From Mesorhizobium sp. M2D.F.Ca.ET.226.01.1.1 (GTDB lineage Bacteria > Pseudomonadota > Alphaproteobacteria > Rhizobiales > Rhizobiaceae): a stretch of DNA of 64,000 bases. Position numbers and translations under genes: made by a program. Shown piece by piece: positions 51,839 through 60,441 of the stretch; the first letter of the stretch is position 1; the number at the start of each line of letters is the position of its first letter. The stretch covers positions 62,001 to 126,000 of the forward strand of contig NZ_RZOY02000007.1 in assembly GCF_004022705.2 (NCBI RefSeq), in the 5' to 3' direction. The notes below the pieces were generated by a model. That model made no database searches. It saw nothing but the letters and a program-made list of their open reading frames with translations, and was not told the DNA's origin.

Positions 51839-52675
51839 TCACTTGGGCGGCTGCGCCCGTCGCAGGTCGCGCGGCGTCTGGCCGATCTCACGGCGCATCC
51901 AATACGCCAGATGTGACTGGTGCGCGAAGCCGGTCAACGCCGCGACCTCACTCGTGCTGAGATCGCCGCGTCGCAGCAGGGCGCATGCCCTTTCCACGCG
52001 GCGTCGCAACACGTAGCGATGCAAGGTGACGCCCATCGCCGCCTTGAACCATGTGCGCAGATGCGAGCTGCTCGCGCCGGCCACCCGGCTCAGGCGTTCG
52101 ATCGAAAGGGGCTCATCGAGCGCGGCCTCAATGTGTTCGAGGACACGCTTGAGCTGCGCGTCCGACAACCGGTTCACTCGAACCGCGTCTGGGCCATCGA
52201 GGCCGAGCAGTCTCACCGCAAGCGCGGCGCCGATGCTCTCGGCAAACAAAGGGCCACTCGGTGCGCCAGCGGCGAGATCGCTCTGCAGTGCGCGGGCGAG
52301 ATGCCCGATCCGCTGGTCACGAAGCAGATGCCGGGTGTCGAGCCACAATGCCCGTTCCTTGCCACCAAGTTCCGCGGCGACCCTTTCCACCAGGGCCGGC
52401 TGCAAGACGATCTCCATCGTCTCGAACGGCGTTTCAGCCTCGAAACCGCCCTCCTCCCCGGCCGGCACCAGGTCGATATCGCCGGCGCGCCTGACGAAAT
52501 ATCGCCCGACCTGATAGCAGTAGGAGCGCGTCGCCGCGCTCGCATGCACCATGACGCGATGGTGCGACGCGCGGGGCAGCCGATGCACGCCTGCCTCGAC
52601 ATGCCTGGAAACCATCGTGACTTCGGACGTCGATCGGGCCGGGGCGAGTTGCAGAGGCATGCTCTCTCGATTCAT
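51839..52675 (-). CDS. AraC-family transcriptional regulator
   Basis: A 278-residue regulator. The C-terminal AraC domain (about 175-275) has two helix-turn-helix units: PLSIERLSRVAGASSSHLRTWF and TSEVAALTGFAHQSHLAYWMRRE. The N-terminal domain (VSRHVEAGVHRLPRASHHRV) is cupin-like. It is divergent from the epimerase-like gene with a 96 bp shared region, so it probably controls that gene. Confidence 0.92.
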   Translation of the reverse strand: MNRESMPLQLAPARSTSEVTMVSRHVEAGVHRLPRASHHRVMVHASAATRSYCYQVGRYFVRRAGDIDLVPAGEEGGFEAETPFETMEIVLQPALVERVAAELGGKERALWLDTRHLLRDQRIGHLARALQSDLAAGAPSGPLFAESIGAALAVRLLGLDGPDAVRVNRLSDAQLKRVLEHIEAALDEPLSIERLSRVAGASSSHLRTWFKAAMGVTLHRYVLRRRVERACALLRRGDLSTSEVAALTGFAHQSHLAYWMRREIGQTPRDLRRAQPPK

Positions 52676-52771
52676 GGCGAAACCTGTTCAAGATTTGGCA
52701 ATTCCCGCGCGATTTTCAACGCCGAGAACCTGTACTCCCGCCTCTCCTTCAAACATGGAAGAGAGGTTGCC

Positions 52772-53662
52772 ATGAGTTTATATGTCGTTATCGGCGCGGG
52801 TCCGGTTGGACGCGAGACGGCTCGCCTTCTTGGTGAGGAGGGCCATGATGTCATCCTGACCAGCCGAAGCGTCGGTTCTAACGCGTTGCGCAATGTGCGG
52901 TCGATACAGGCCGACGCCACGGACGCCTCGGCGCTGTCGCGTGTCTGCCGCGGCGCCGATGCCGTGTTGATGTGTGCCATGGCCACGTATCATCGCTGGC
53001 CAACCGACTTTTTCCCTATAATCGACGGTACCGTGCGCGCGGCGGAAGCAGTCGGTGCCAAGCTCATCGTACTCGGAAACCTCTATGGTTACGGCAAGAA
53101 TGGCGAAGACCCACTTCGCTCCGACATGCCGCTGGACCCGACCTCAAAGAAGGGAACCGCAAGGACGATCATGTGGCAGCGGGCGGCCCGTGCCAGCGTG
53201 CCGGCGATCGAGATACGATCCAGCGACTATCTCGGATACGGCGCGATCAGCTACTTTTCGCTGATCGCGCTGCCCTCCATCATCGAGGGCAAGCCTGTTG
53301 CCTTCATCGGCGACCTTGACGCCACTCATGCCTGGACCTTCACCAAGGACGTCGCCAGGACGCTCGTCGCGGCCTCCCGCTACACGGGCGAATGGGGACG
53401 GGCGTTTCACGTTCCCTCGCAACACGCCTCGCCCAACGAGCTGATCCGCAAAACCGCGGCGATGCTCGGACGGGAGGTTTCCGAGACACGCTCCTATTCC
53501 ATCCCTGAAATGGAAGCGCTTGGCATGCAGGAGCTGATGGAGATGAGATATCTCTTCGAGACGCCCTTGCTGGTTGATTCCTCCGATGCGGAGACGCTTC
53601 TGGGCGCGAAGGCCAGCAGCCTTGAAGAGATGATCGCCGACACGCTCCGGGATCATCTTTAA
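52772..53662 (+). CDS. NAD(P)-binding epimerase/NmrA-like protein
   Basis: A 296-residue Rossmann protein. The nucleotide motif VIGAGPVGRETARLLGEEGH is at the N-terminus, followed by VLMCAMATYHRWP and LIVLGNLYGYGKN; the SDR-type YxxxK is not in its usual form. It belongs to the extended/atypical SDR class, with a probable sugar or small-molecule substrate that cannot be named. GAGAGG precedes ATG 52772. It is the likely target of the divergent AraC regulator. Confidence 0.83.
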   Translation: MSLYVVIGAGPVGRETARLLGEEGHDVILTSRSVGSNALRNVRSIQADATDASALSRVCRGADAVLMCAMATYHRWPTDFFPIIDGTVRAAEAVGAKLIVLGNLYGYGKNGEDPLRSDMPLDPTSKKGTARTIMWQRAARASVPAIEIRSSDYLGYGAISYFSLIALPSIIEGKPVAFIGDLDATHAWTFTKDVARTLVAASRYTGEWGRAFHVPSQHASPNELIRKTAAMLGREVSETRSYSIPEMEALGMQELMEMRYLFETPLLVDSSDAETLLGAKASSLEEMIADTLRDHL

Positions 53663-53692
53663 GCCCGAGCATCAGGCAATCTTCCGGAACTG

Positions 53693-53720
53693 AAAAAGCC
53701 CGCTCCTTGCAGAGCGGGCT
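53693..53720 (-). terminator. Rho-independent terminator after nlpD-like gene
   Basis: AGCCCGCTC and GAGCGGGCT form a 9 bp stem around CTTGCA. On the minus strand it is followed by a run of five Us. It lies 51 bp after the M23-like gene stop and may also serve the convergent epimerase-like gene. Confidence 0.88.
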
Positions 53721-53770
53721 GAAGACGGCGGGCCGGACTGGAGGTCAGGCGGCCCGCAATTGTTCTTGTT

Positions 53771-55291
53771 CTATTCGAGATAGCCGGCCGGATCGACCGG
53801 GGCCGAGTTCTTGCGCACTTCGAAGTGCAGCTTGGGCGAGTCGGTGGTGCCGCTCATGCCCGACAGTGCAATCTCCTGGCCGCGCTTGACCTTCTGGCCG
53901 CGCTGCACCTCGATCGAGCTGGCATGGCCATAGACCGTGACCAGGCCGTTCTCATGCCGCACCAGCACGGTGTTGCCGAACTCCTTGAGGCCGTCGCCGG
54001 CATAGATGACGACGCCGTTCTCCGCCGCCTTGATCGGCGTTCCTTCCGGCACCGCGATGTCGACGCCGTCCTTGCCGGAGCCAAAGCCGGAGATCACGCG
54101 GCCACGCACCGGCCAGCGCATTTTGCCGATGCCGGTAGCGTCGGGTGCCTCGGCACCGTCGTCCTCGGCCTGCTGGATGACCTTGGCGTCCTTTTTCGGC
54201 GGCGTGTAGGAGGCGAGCGTCTCGGTGGTCTTGGCCGCAGGCGGCGTCGTTGCCGTCGTCACCGGATCCACCGCTGGCTTGGCGGCCGCGGGCTTGGCGG
54301 CTGCCGCCTGAACAGTCCCGCCGGCCGGAACCTTGAGTGTCTGCCCGATCTTGAGCACGCCGGCCTGCATGCCATTGGCCTGCTTCAGCGCGACGACGCT
54401 GACACCGGTCTTCCTGGCGATCGACGACAGCGAGTCGCCCTGCTGGACGGTATAGGTGCCTCCGGCGCCGGCGGGCTTTGCCTCGGCGACCTGCGGTGCG
54501 GGCTTCGGATTCTTGGAACCGGTGGCCGCTGCCGACGTATCGACCTGGGCGGCCGACTTGCCGTCCTTGACCTTCGGTTGCTGCGGCAGCACCGCGACCT
54601 TTTCAGGAGCAGGCTGCTTCGGCGCATTGGCCGGCTTGCCTTCAGCGACCTTCGGTTCCGCCTTGCTCGAATAGGCATAGGCAGGGATGACGATCTTTTG
54701 GCCGGAGCGGATGCCCTTCTTGGGATCGATCCCGTTGACCTTGGCGATGGCGTCGGCCGGCACATGATAGTGCGCCGCCAGGCCTGAAAGCGTCTCGCCG
54801 TCCCGGACCACGATTTCGGTCGCATGCGGCGCAGCACTTGCGTTGCGGACCGCATCGGGCTCGGCGGTCTTGAACGGCTTCGCCGGCGCGACCGTGCCGG
54901 TGGCCGTCCTGTCGAGATGCGGCGCCGGCGCAAGCGCCGGAGCGGGTGTGAGCGCAGGAGCCGAAGCGGTGCGCATCGGCTTGGCGGACGCCGGGGCCGA
55001 GGGAGGCGGCAGTTGCTGCGCCGTGACCGGCTCGAGGCTGGAGCGGCTCACCGACTGGGTGTGAGTGCCGTCGACAGGCGCGGGTGCCACCGTGTCGCCC
55101 GGATAGGGCTGGTCGACATTCTGCTTGTTGATGATGGCGCGCTGATTGTTGGTGGACGATGTGAAGACATCGTCGACACCGTTGAAGCGCATCGACTGGG
55201 AACTGCACCCGGCCGCCGCGCCGGCAATCATGAGCACAGCGCAACCGCGCGCCAGATTGCGTCTGTTTGCTTTCAAGTGATTGAATTGCAT
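53771..55291 (-). CDS. nlpD: NlpD-like lipoprotein with two LysM and a degenerate LytM (M23) domain
   Basis: A 506-residue lipoprotein with lipobox GAAAGC (C29). Two LysM domains bind peptidoglycan: VVRDGETLSGLAAHYHVPAD and YTVQQGDSLSSIARKTGVSV. The C-terminal LytM domain lacks catalytic zinc ligands: the first His is replaced in GSGKDGVDIAVPEG, and the HxH motif reads SPKLHFEVR. The protein therefore resembles E. coli NlpD, which activates amidases rather than cutting wall itself. The linkers are Ala/Pro/Lys rich. ATG 55291 is preferred over a GTG five codons upstream. Confidence 0.9.
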   Translation of the reverse strand: MQFNHLKANRRNLARGCAVLMIAGAAAGCSSQSMRFNGVDDVFTSSTNNQRAIINKQNVDQPYPGDTVAPAPVDGTHTQSVSRSSLEPVTAQQLPPPSAPASAKPMRTASAPALTPAPALAPAPHLDRTATGTVAPAKPFKTAEPDAVRNASAAPHATEIVVRDGETLSGLAAHYHVPADAIAKVNGIDPKKGIRSGQKIVIPAYAYSSKAEPKVAEGKPANAPKQPAPEKVAVLPQQPKVKDGKSAAQVDTSAAATGSKNPKPAPQVAEAKPAGAGGTYTVQQGDSLSSIARKTGVSVVALKQANGMQAGVLKIGQTLKVPAGGTVQAAAAKPAAAKPAVDPVTTATTPPAAKTTETLASYTPPKKDAKVIQQAEDDGAEAPDATGIGKMRWPVRGRVISGFGSGKDGVDIAVPEGTPIKAAENGVVIYAGDGLKEFGNTVLVRHENGLVTVYGHASSIEVQRGQKVKRGQEIALSGMSGTTDSPKLHFEVRKNSAPVDPAGYLE

Positions 55292-55429
55292 CGCACTAAC
55301 CCGCACAGACCCGGTACAAACTGGCCCTGATTAAAGCGCGTTAATGTTACTGGCGGGTTAACCCTTTAGAATCCGACGAAAATTTTCTTAAAACATTGGC
55401 GGAAATTTTGGCGAAGGCCTCAAGGCCCG

Positions 55430-56083
55430 CTAGATCACCGCGGCGACGCTGCGCAGGATCGGCTGCAGCCTGACCATGCCGATGTCCTCGCGCTCAAAGC
55501 GGCTGCCGACCTTGGTGAGCTTGGCCAGCACCTGCTCGCCCTCTTCCGGGCCGATCGGCGCGATGACGATGCCGCCGCTCGACAGTTGGTCGAGCAGGAA
55601 GCGCGGCAGGCTGTCGAAGGCGGCCCAGGCGACGATGCGATCGAACGGCCCCTCATTGGGCAGGCCGTTGGAACCGTCGGCCTGGCGGGCGATGATGTTG
55701 CTGATGGCGAGCGCCTCGAAGCGCTGTTTTGCCTGCTCGGTGAGCGTCTTGTAGCGGTCGATGGTGATGACGCGCGCCGCAAGCCGCGACATGACCGCCG
55801 CCGTGTAGCCCGAGCCGGTGCCGATCTCGAGCACGCGGTTGCCCGGCTCGATGTGAAGCGCCCCGATCACGGCCGCCTGCAGGTCGGCGCCCTCGATCGC
55901 CTCACCGCATTCGATCGGCAACATGCCGTCCGACCAGGCGATCGAATGGAACTGGGCCGACAGGAAACCGCGGCGCGGCGTTGCCTCGAAGGCGGCGACC
56001 AGCGGCTTCGGCGCCGTCCCCCTGCCCCGGAGCCTGAGCAGGAAAGCGGCAAACCCTTCGCGGTCGTCGAGGCCCGTATTCAT
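55430..56083 (-). CDS. pcm: Protein-L-isoaspartate O-methyltransferase
   Basis: Methylates isoaspartyl residues to start repair of aged proteins. The product has 217 residues; SAM motif I is VLEIGTGSGYTAAVMS, preceded by the PIECGEAIEGADLQAAVIGAL block. Family members usually have GQTIS at this place, so GEAIE is a minor variant. Its ATG overlaps the surE stop (ATGA), as in the common surE-pcm pair. Confidence 0.93.
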   Translation of the reverse strand: MNTGLDDREGFAAFLLRLRGRGTAPKPLVAAFEATPRRGFLSAQFHSIAWSDGMLPIECGEAIEGADLQAAVIGALHIEPGNRVLEIGTGSGYTAAVMSRLAARVITIDRYKTLTEQAKQRFEALAISNIIARQADGSNGLPNEGPFDRIVAWAAFDSLPRFLLDQLSSGGIVIAPIGPEEGEQVLAKLTKVGSRFEREDIGMVRLQPILRSVAAVI

Positions 56084-56838
56084 GCCAATGCCTTGGTCAG
56101 TTGGTCGCGCAGTTCATGGGCGGTGAGGTCGAGTTGCAGCGGTGTTACCGATACCAGCCGGTTGCGCATCGCATGAAGGTCGGTGCCCTTCTTGCCCTCG
56201 ACCGGCTCGCGGCCGAAGCGCAGCCAGTAGTAAGGCAGGCCGCGCCCGTCGCGGCGTTCGTCGACCCACAGGCTGTGCACCAGCTTGCCCTGCGAGGTGA
56301 CGACGGTGCCCTCGACTTCGTCGGGCGTGCAGTTGGGGAAATTGACGTTGAGCAGCACGCCTTCCGGCAGCGGCGTTTCCACCAGCCGCTTGAGCAGCGC
56401 CGGGGCCAGCGCCTCGGTCGTCTCGTAGGGAACCACGCGATCCTCGCCGACGTAGGAATAGGCCTGGCTGACCGCGATCGAGCGCACGCCGAGCAGCGCG
56501 CCTTCCATGGCGCCCGCCACGGTGCCGGAATAGGTGACGTCGTCGGCGATGTTGGCGCCGGAATTGACGCCGGACAGGATGAGCTCCGGCGGTCCGGGCA
56601 GGATCTTCTTCGTGCCCATGATGACGCAGTCGGTCGGCGTGCCGCGCACGGCATAATGCTTCTCGCCGATCTTGCGGAGCCGGAGCGGCTCCGAAATGGA
56701 CAGCGAATGCGCATAGCCGGACTGGTCCTGCTCCGGCGCCACCACCCAGACATCGTCCGACAGCGTGCGGGCGATGCGTTCGAGCGACGCCAGCCCCTCG
56801 GCATGAATGCCGTCATCGTTGGTCAGCAGGATGCGCAT
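56080..56838 (-). CDS. surE: 5'/3'-nucleotidase SurE
   Basis: A metal-dependent nucleoside monophosphatase of 252 residues, used in stationary phase. The N-terminal MRILLTNDDGIHAEGL carries the metal ligands D8-D9, and the GVNSGANIADDVTYSGTVAGA block completes the site. The start at 56838 gives the canonical N-terminus; serS ends 4 bp upstream. It is coupled to pcm. Confidence 0.97.
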   Translation of the reverse strand: MRILLTNDDGIHAEGLASLERIARTLSDDVWVVAPEQDQSGYAHSLSISEPLRLRKIGEKHYAVRGTPTDCVIMGTKKILPGPPELILSGVNSGANIADDVTYSGTVAGAMEGALLGVRSIAVSQAYSYVGEDRVVPYETTEALAPALLKRLVETPLPEGVLLNVNFPNCTPDEVEGTVVTSQGKLVHSLWVDERRDGRGLPYYWLRFGREPVEGKKGTDLHAMRNRLVSVTPLQLDLTAHELRDQLTKALA

Positions 56839-56842
56839 GGAT

Positions 56843-58147
56843 TCACTTCGGACCGATCTTGACCAGACCACCCATGTAAGGCCGCAGCACTTCAGGAATG
56901 GTTACGCTGCCATCCTCATTCTGGTAGTTTTCGATGACAGCTATAAGGGCGCGGCCGACCGCCGTGCCCGAGCCGTTGAGCGTGTGGACGAAGCGGTTGC
57001 CCTTGCCATCCTTGTCCTTGTAGCGGGCATCCATGCGCCTGGCCTGGAAGTCACCGCAGACCGAGCAAGACGAGATTTCGCGATAGGCATTCTGTCCCGG
57101 TAGCCACACCTCGATGTCGTAGGTCTTGCGCGCGCCAAAACCCATGTCGCCGGTGCAGAGCGTCACCGTACGAAACGGCAGGCCGAGGCGCTTCAGCACC
57201 TCCTCGGCGCATTGCGTCATGCGTTCATGCTCGGCGATCGAGCTTTCCTGGTCGGTGATCGACACCAGCTCGACCTTGTAGAACTGGTGCTGGCGCAGCA
57301 TGCCGCGCGTGTCGCGCCCGGCCGAACCCGCTTCCGAACGGAAGCACGGCGTCAGCGCCGTGTAGCGCAGCGGCAGCTTTTCATGCGCGGTGATCTCCTC
57401 GCGCACGAGATTGGTGAGCGGCACTTCAGCCGTCGGGATCAGGCCGAGCCGCCCGTCGCCATGCGGGGTGAAGAACAGATCCTCCTCGAATTTCGGCAGC
57501 TGATTGGTGCCGAACAGCACCTGGTCGCGCACCATCAGCGGCGGGATGACCTCTTCATAGCCGTGCTCGGTGGTGTGCAGGTCGAGCATGAACTGGCCGA
57601 GAGCACGCTCCATGCGCGCGAGTTGGCTCTTCAGCACCGTGAAGCGCGCGCCGGACAGTTTTGCCGCCCGTTCGAAATCCATCATGCCGAGCGCTTCGCC
57701 GATCTCGAAATGCTCCTTTACCCAGTTCGAGCGGGCCGGCAGTTCGCCGACGATGCGCTTGACGACATTGTCATGCTCGTCCTTGCCGACCGGCACGTCG
57801 TCCAGCGGCACGTTGGGCAGCACCGCAAGCGCGTCGTTCAGCGCCTTGTCGAGTTCGCGCTCGCGCGCCTCGCCGTTCTGGATGAACGCCTTGATGTCGC
57901 TGACTTCGCCCTTGAGCTTTTCGGCAAGGGCGGCATCGCCCGAGCGCATGGCATTGCCGATCTCCTTCGAGGCGGCATTTCGGCGCTCCTGCTTGACCTG
58001 CAATTCGCTGAGATGCGAACGCCGCGCCTCGTCCTTTGCAATAAGGTCGTCGACCGTGGACTGCGCGTCATCCGCCGACCACGAGCGCTTCACCAGCGCC
58101 TCGACAAGGGCCTTCGGGTTTTCGCGAATCCATTTGATATCAAGCAT
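56843..58147 (-). CDS. serS: Seryl-tRNA synthetase
   Basis: Charges tRNA-Ser (and tRNA-Sec). The protein has 434 residues: an N-terminal coiled-coil arm (about 1-110), then the class II core with motif 2 around CFRSEAGSAGRDTRGMLRQHQF and motif 3 in LNGSGTAVGRALIAVIEN. GAGG lies 8 nt before ATG 58147. It starts the serS-surE-pcm transcript, separated from tatC by 209 bp with repeats. Confidence 0.97.
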   Translation of the reverse strand: MLDIKWIRENPKALVEALVKRSWSADDAQSTVDDLIAKDEARRSHLSELQVKQERRNAASKEIGNAMRSGDAALAEKLKGEVSDIKAFIQNGEARERELDKALNDALAVLPNVPLDDVPVGKDEHDNVVKRIVGELPARSNWVKEHFEIGEALGMMDFERAAKLSGARFTVLKSQLARMERALGQFMLDLHTTEHGYEEVIPPLMVRDQVLFGTNQLPKFEEDLFFTPHGDGRLGLIPTAEVPLTNLVREEITAHEKLPLRYTALTPCFRSEAGSAGRDTRGMLRQHQFYKVELVSITDQESSIAEHERMTQCAEEVLKRLGLPFRTVTLCTGDMGFGARKTYDIEVWLPGQNAYREISSCSVCGDFQARRMDARYKDKDGKGNRFVHTLNGSGTAVGRALIAVIENYQNEDGSVTIPEVLRPYMGGLVKIGPK

Positions 58148-58164
58148 GGTCGATCCTCAAAGCA

Positions 58165-58212
58165 ATGCATGTCGCCCAGAGTGTGTCGCGGTTCTGGGAC
58201 AACGACATGCAT
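58165..58212. repeat. Palindromic intergenic repeat, copy D
   Basis: ATGCATGTCG and CGACATGCAT outer arms enclose CCCAGAGTGTGTCGCGG then TTCTGGGACAA. It is a divergent copy of the same family, between serS and tatC. Confidence 0.65.
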
Positions 58213-58226
58213 CGAAACTAAGACGT

Positions 58227-58266
58227 AAAGCGCGTCGCTTGAATCCGTTCCAGCGCGACGCGCTTT
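58227..58266. repeat. Second palindromic element between serS and tatC
   Basis: AAAGCGCGTCGC and GCGACGCGCTTT pair perfectly around a 16 nt interior. A matching half (CGCGACGCGCTTTAGG) occurs at about 35017-35032, so this is another dispersed element. Confidence 0.6.
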
Positions 58267-58356
58267 AAGGATCGAGGGCGTAAACCGCATCCGCCGTCGA
58301 TGCAAGACGGCCGATATACAGCTCGCCGCGATTTCCAACCCTGGCCGTCGGTCAGG

Positions 58357-59217
58357 TCAGGCCGACGGAGCGTCCGGCGTGTTGCTGGCCGAGTTGCCTG
58401 CTTCCGCCTGCTCGCGCGCCAGACGATCGCGCGCCTGGCTGCGCTCGATCATGCGCGACGACCAGATGGCGACCTCGTAAAGGATGATCGTCGGGATGGC
58501 GAGGCCGCACTGGCTCATCGGATCGGGCGGCGTCAGCACTGCCGCGACGACGAAGGAAAGCACGATCGCCCATTTGCGCTTCTCGGCCAGCGCCTGCGAC
58601 GACAACAGGCCGACACGCGTCAAGAGGCTGGTCACCACCGGCAATTGGAACACCAGGCCGAAGGAAAAGATCAGCGTCATGATCAGGCTGAGATATTCCG
58701 ACACCTTCGGCAGCAGTGAAATCTGCACCTGGTCGTTGGTGCCGACCTGCTGCATGGCGAGGAAAAACCACATCACCATCGGGGTGAAGAAGAAATAGAC
58801 CAGCGACGCGCCCATCAGGAACAGGATGGGCGACGCGATCAGGAACGGCAGGAAGGCGTTACGCTCGTTCTTGTAGAGGCCGGGCGCGATGAACTTGTAG
58901 ATCTGCGTGGCGATCAGCGGAAAGGCGATCACCATGCCGCCGAACATGGCGAGCTTCACCTGCGTGAAGAAGAACTCCTGCGGCGCGGTATAGATCAGCT
59001 CGACCTTGTGCGGGTCGAGCCCGGCCCATTGCGTCGCCCATTTGAACGGGATGACCAGAAGGTTGAACAGCCGCTTGGCGAAGAAGAAGCAGACGAGAAA
59101 GGCGACAAAAAAGCCGCCCAGCGACCAGATCAGGCGGCGGCGCAGCTCGATCAGATGTTCGATCAGCGGCGCGGAGGATTTCTCGATTTCTTCCTTTTCC
59201 TTGTCCGAAACGCTCAC
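58357..59217 (-). CDS. tatC: Twin-arginine translocase subunit TatC
   Basis: The receptor core of the Tat pathway, exporting folded proteins across the inner membrane. The 286-residue protein has six membrane helices. The signature APLIEHLIELRRRLIWSLGG is at the N-terminus, and GMVIAFPLIATQIYKFIAPGL lies in the middle. An Ala/Ser-rich tail of about 30 residues is present. Its start overlaps the tatB stop (ATGA). Confidence 0.96.
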   Translation of the reverse strand: MSVSDKEKEEIEKSSAPLIEHLIELRRRLIWSLGGFFVAFLVCFFFAKRLFNLLVIPFKWATQWAGLDPHKVELIYTAPQEFFFTQVKLAMFGGMVIAFPLIATQIYKFIAPGLYKNERNAFLPFLIASPILFLMGASLVYFFFTPMVMWFFLAMQQVGTNDQVQISLLPKVSEYLSLIMTLIFSFGLVFQLPVVTSLLTRVGLLSSQALAEKRKWAIVLSFVVAAVLTPPDPMSQCGLAIPTIILYEVAIWSSRMIERSQARDRLAREQAEAGNSASNTPDAPSA

Positions 59218-59960
59218 TTGGTGTCGCCCGCCATCTTCTTGCTGTCGCCCGGCACTTTCTTGCTGTCAGCTACCTTCTTGACAGCCGACTTCTTCGCCGC
59301 GGCGGGCTTTGCCTCGGCCTTGGGCGCGGCCTTCCTGGCGGGCGCTGCGGCTTTGGCCGGAGCCGGCGAAGATTTGGCCGGCGCCTTTGCTGCCGGTGCC
59401 TTCGATGCCGCGGCTGCCTTTGCCGTCGTGGCGGCTGTCTTCGCCTTGGCGGTCGCCTTTTTCGCCGGCTGCGCCGGCACGGCGGCCTCGGAGACCGGTG
59501 CAGCGACGGAGGCGTCGGTCATGGCCGGGAAGATTGGCGCTGCCGGAATTGCCTCTGAGGCATTACCGCCGGGCATATCCGTGGCGCCATTTTTGAGCGG
59601 CTCGGCCAGCTGCGGCGTCTCTGCCGCCGGCGCCGTCGGATCGGCGGCCGGCTTGGGCTTCATCATCGTATCGACGCCGGCGCGCACATCGGCCGCTGCC
59701 TGCTCGAACGGATTGAGCTGCTTGCGCACCTCGTTCATCGGATTGAGGCTGCGAAGACTGTCGATCGAACTCTTCACATCGTCGAGTTCAGCTTCCTTCA
59801 GCGCCTCGTTGAACTGCTTCTGGAAGTCGCCGGCCATGGCGCGCAGTTTCGCCGCGGTGCGGCCAAAGGTGCGCAGCATGTTGGGCAAATCCTTCGGCCC
59901 GACGACCACGATCATGACGACCGCGATCACCAGCAGTTCGCTCCAACCGACTTCGAACAT
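59214..59960 (-). CDS. tatB: Twin-arginine translocase subunit TatB
   Basis: A 248-residue protein. The N-terminal helix FEVGWSELLVIAVVMIVVVG with the hinge GPKDLP and an amphipathic helix (NMLRTFGRTAAKLRAMAGDF) define TatB. The C-terminal roughly 150 residues are an Ala/Pro/Lys-rich tail, longer than in E. coli but usual in rhizobia. It is coupled to tatC. Confidence 0.95.
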   Translation of the reverse strand: MFEVGWSELLVIAVVMIVVVGPKDLPNMLRTFGRTAAKLRAMAGDFQKQFNEALKEAELDDVKSSIDSLRSLNPMNEVRKQLNPFEQAAADVRAGVDTMMKPKPAADPTAPAAETPQLAEPLKNGATDMPGGNASEAIPAAPIFPAMTDASVAAPVSEAAVPAQPAKKATAKAKTAATTAKAAAASKAPAAKAPAKSSPAPAKAAAPARKAAPKAEAKPAAAKKSAVKKVADSKKVPGDSKKMAGDTK

Positions 59961-59980
59961 GGCAATCTATTCCGACGAGT

Positions 59981-60025
59981 GCATGCCGCCCAAAAGTGCG
60001 AAGCGGCTTTGGGACAACGGCATGC
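59981..60025. repeat. Palindromic intergenic repeat, copy E
   Basis: GCATGCCG and CGGCATGC outer arms enclose CCCAAAAGTGCGAAGCGG then CTTTGGGACAA. It fills most of the 82 bp gap between tatA and tatB, so it would be in the tat mRNA. Confidence 0.7.
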
Positions 60026-60042
60026 TCAAACCAACAATCGGA

Positions 60043-60261
60043 TCAGCTCTTGCTGACCTTTTCCTTGCCCGGCGAAACAGTCTCGTCGGCGCGGTGCTCG
60101 ACGGTCCGCTTGTCGTCAACGTCGTCGTCAGCCATGCCCTTCTTGAAGCTCTTGATGCCCTTGGCCATGTCGCCCATCAGCTCGGGAATCTTGCCGCGGC
60201 CGAACACCAGAAGCACGATGACCAGCACGATCATCCAGTGCCAAATCGAAAACGAACCCAT
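60043..60261 (-). CDS. tatA: Twin-arginine translocase subunit TatA
   Basis: A 72-residue pore-forming subunit. One helix (SIWHWMIVLVIVLLVFG) with the hinge FGRGKIPELMGD and an amphipathic helix (MAKGIKSFKKGMADDD) match TatA; the charged tail is short. It lies upstream of tatB with a repeat between them. Confidence 0.96.
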   Translation of the reverse strand: MGSFSIWHWMIVLVIVLLVFGRGKIPELMGDMAKGIKSFKKGMADDDVDDKRTVEHRADETVSPGKEKVSKS

Positions 60262-60441
60262 TTGCTAATCTCTCTCGAATGTTTTCCCTGGCGATGATCT
60301 ATGCGTTTTCGCACGGGGATTCAAACACAACCGCCGCGAAGTTGATAAAATGGCTAGCGGATGTCACGCACTTTCGGCGTGAGCGGCTTGCTACCAATCC
60401 GCGCAGCCTCTGCTAATAGACCATTCGCGGCGATTTGATGA

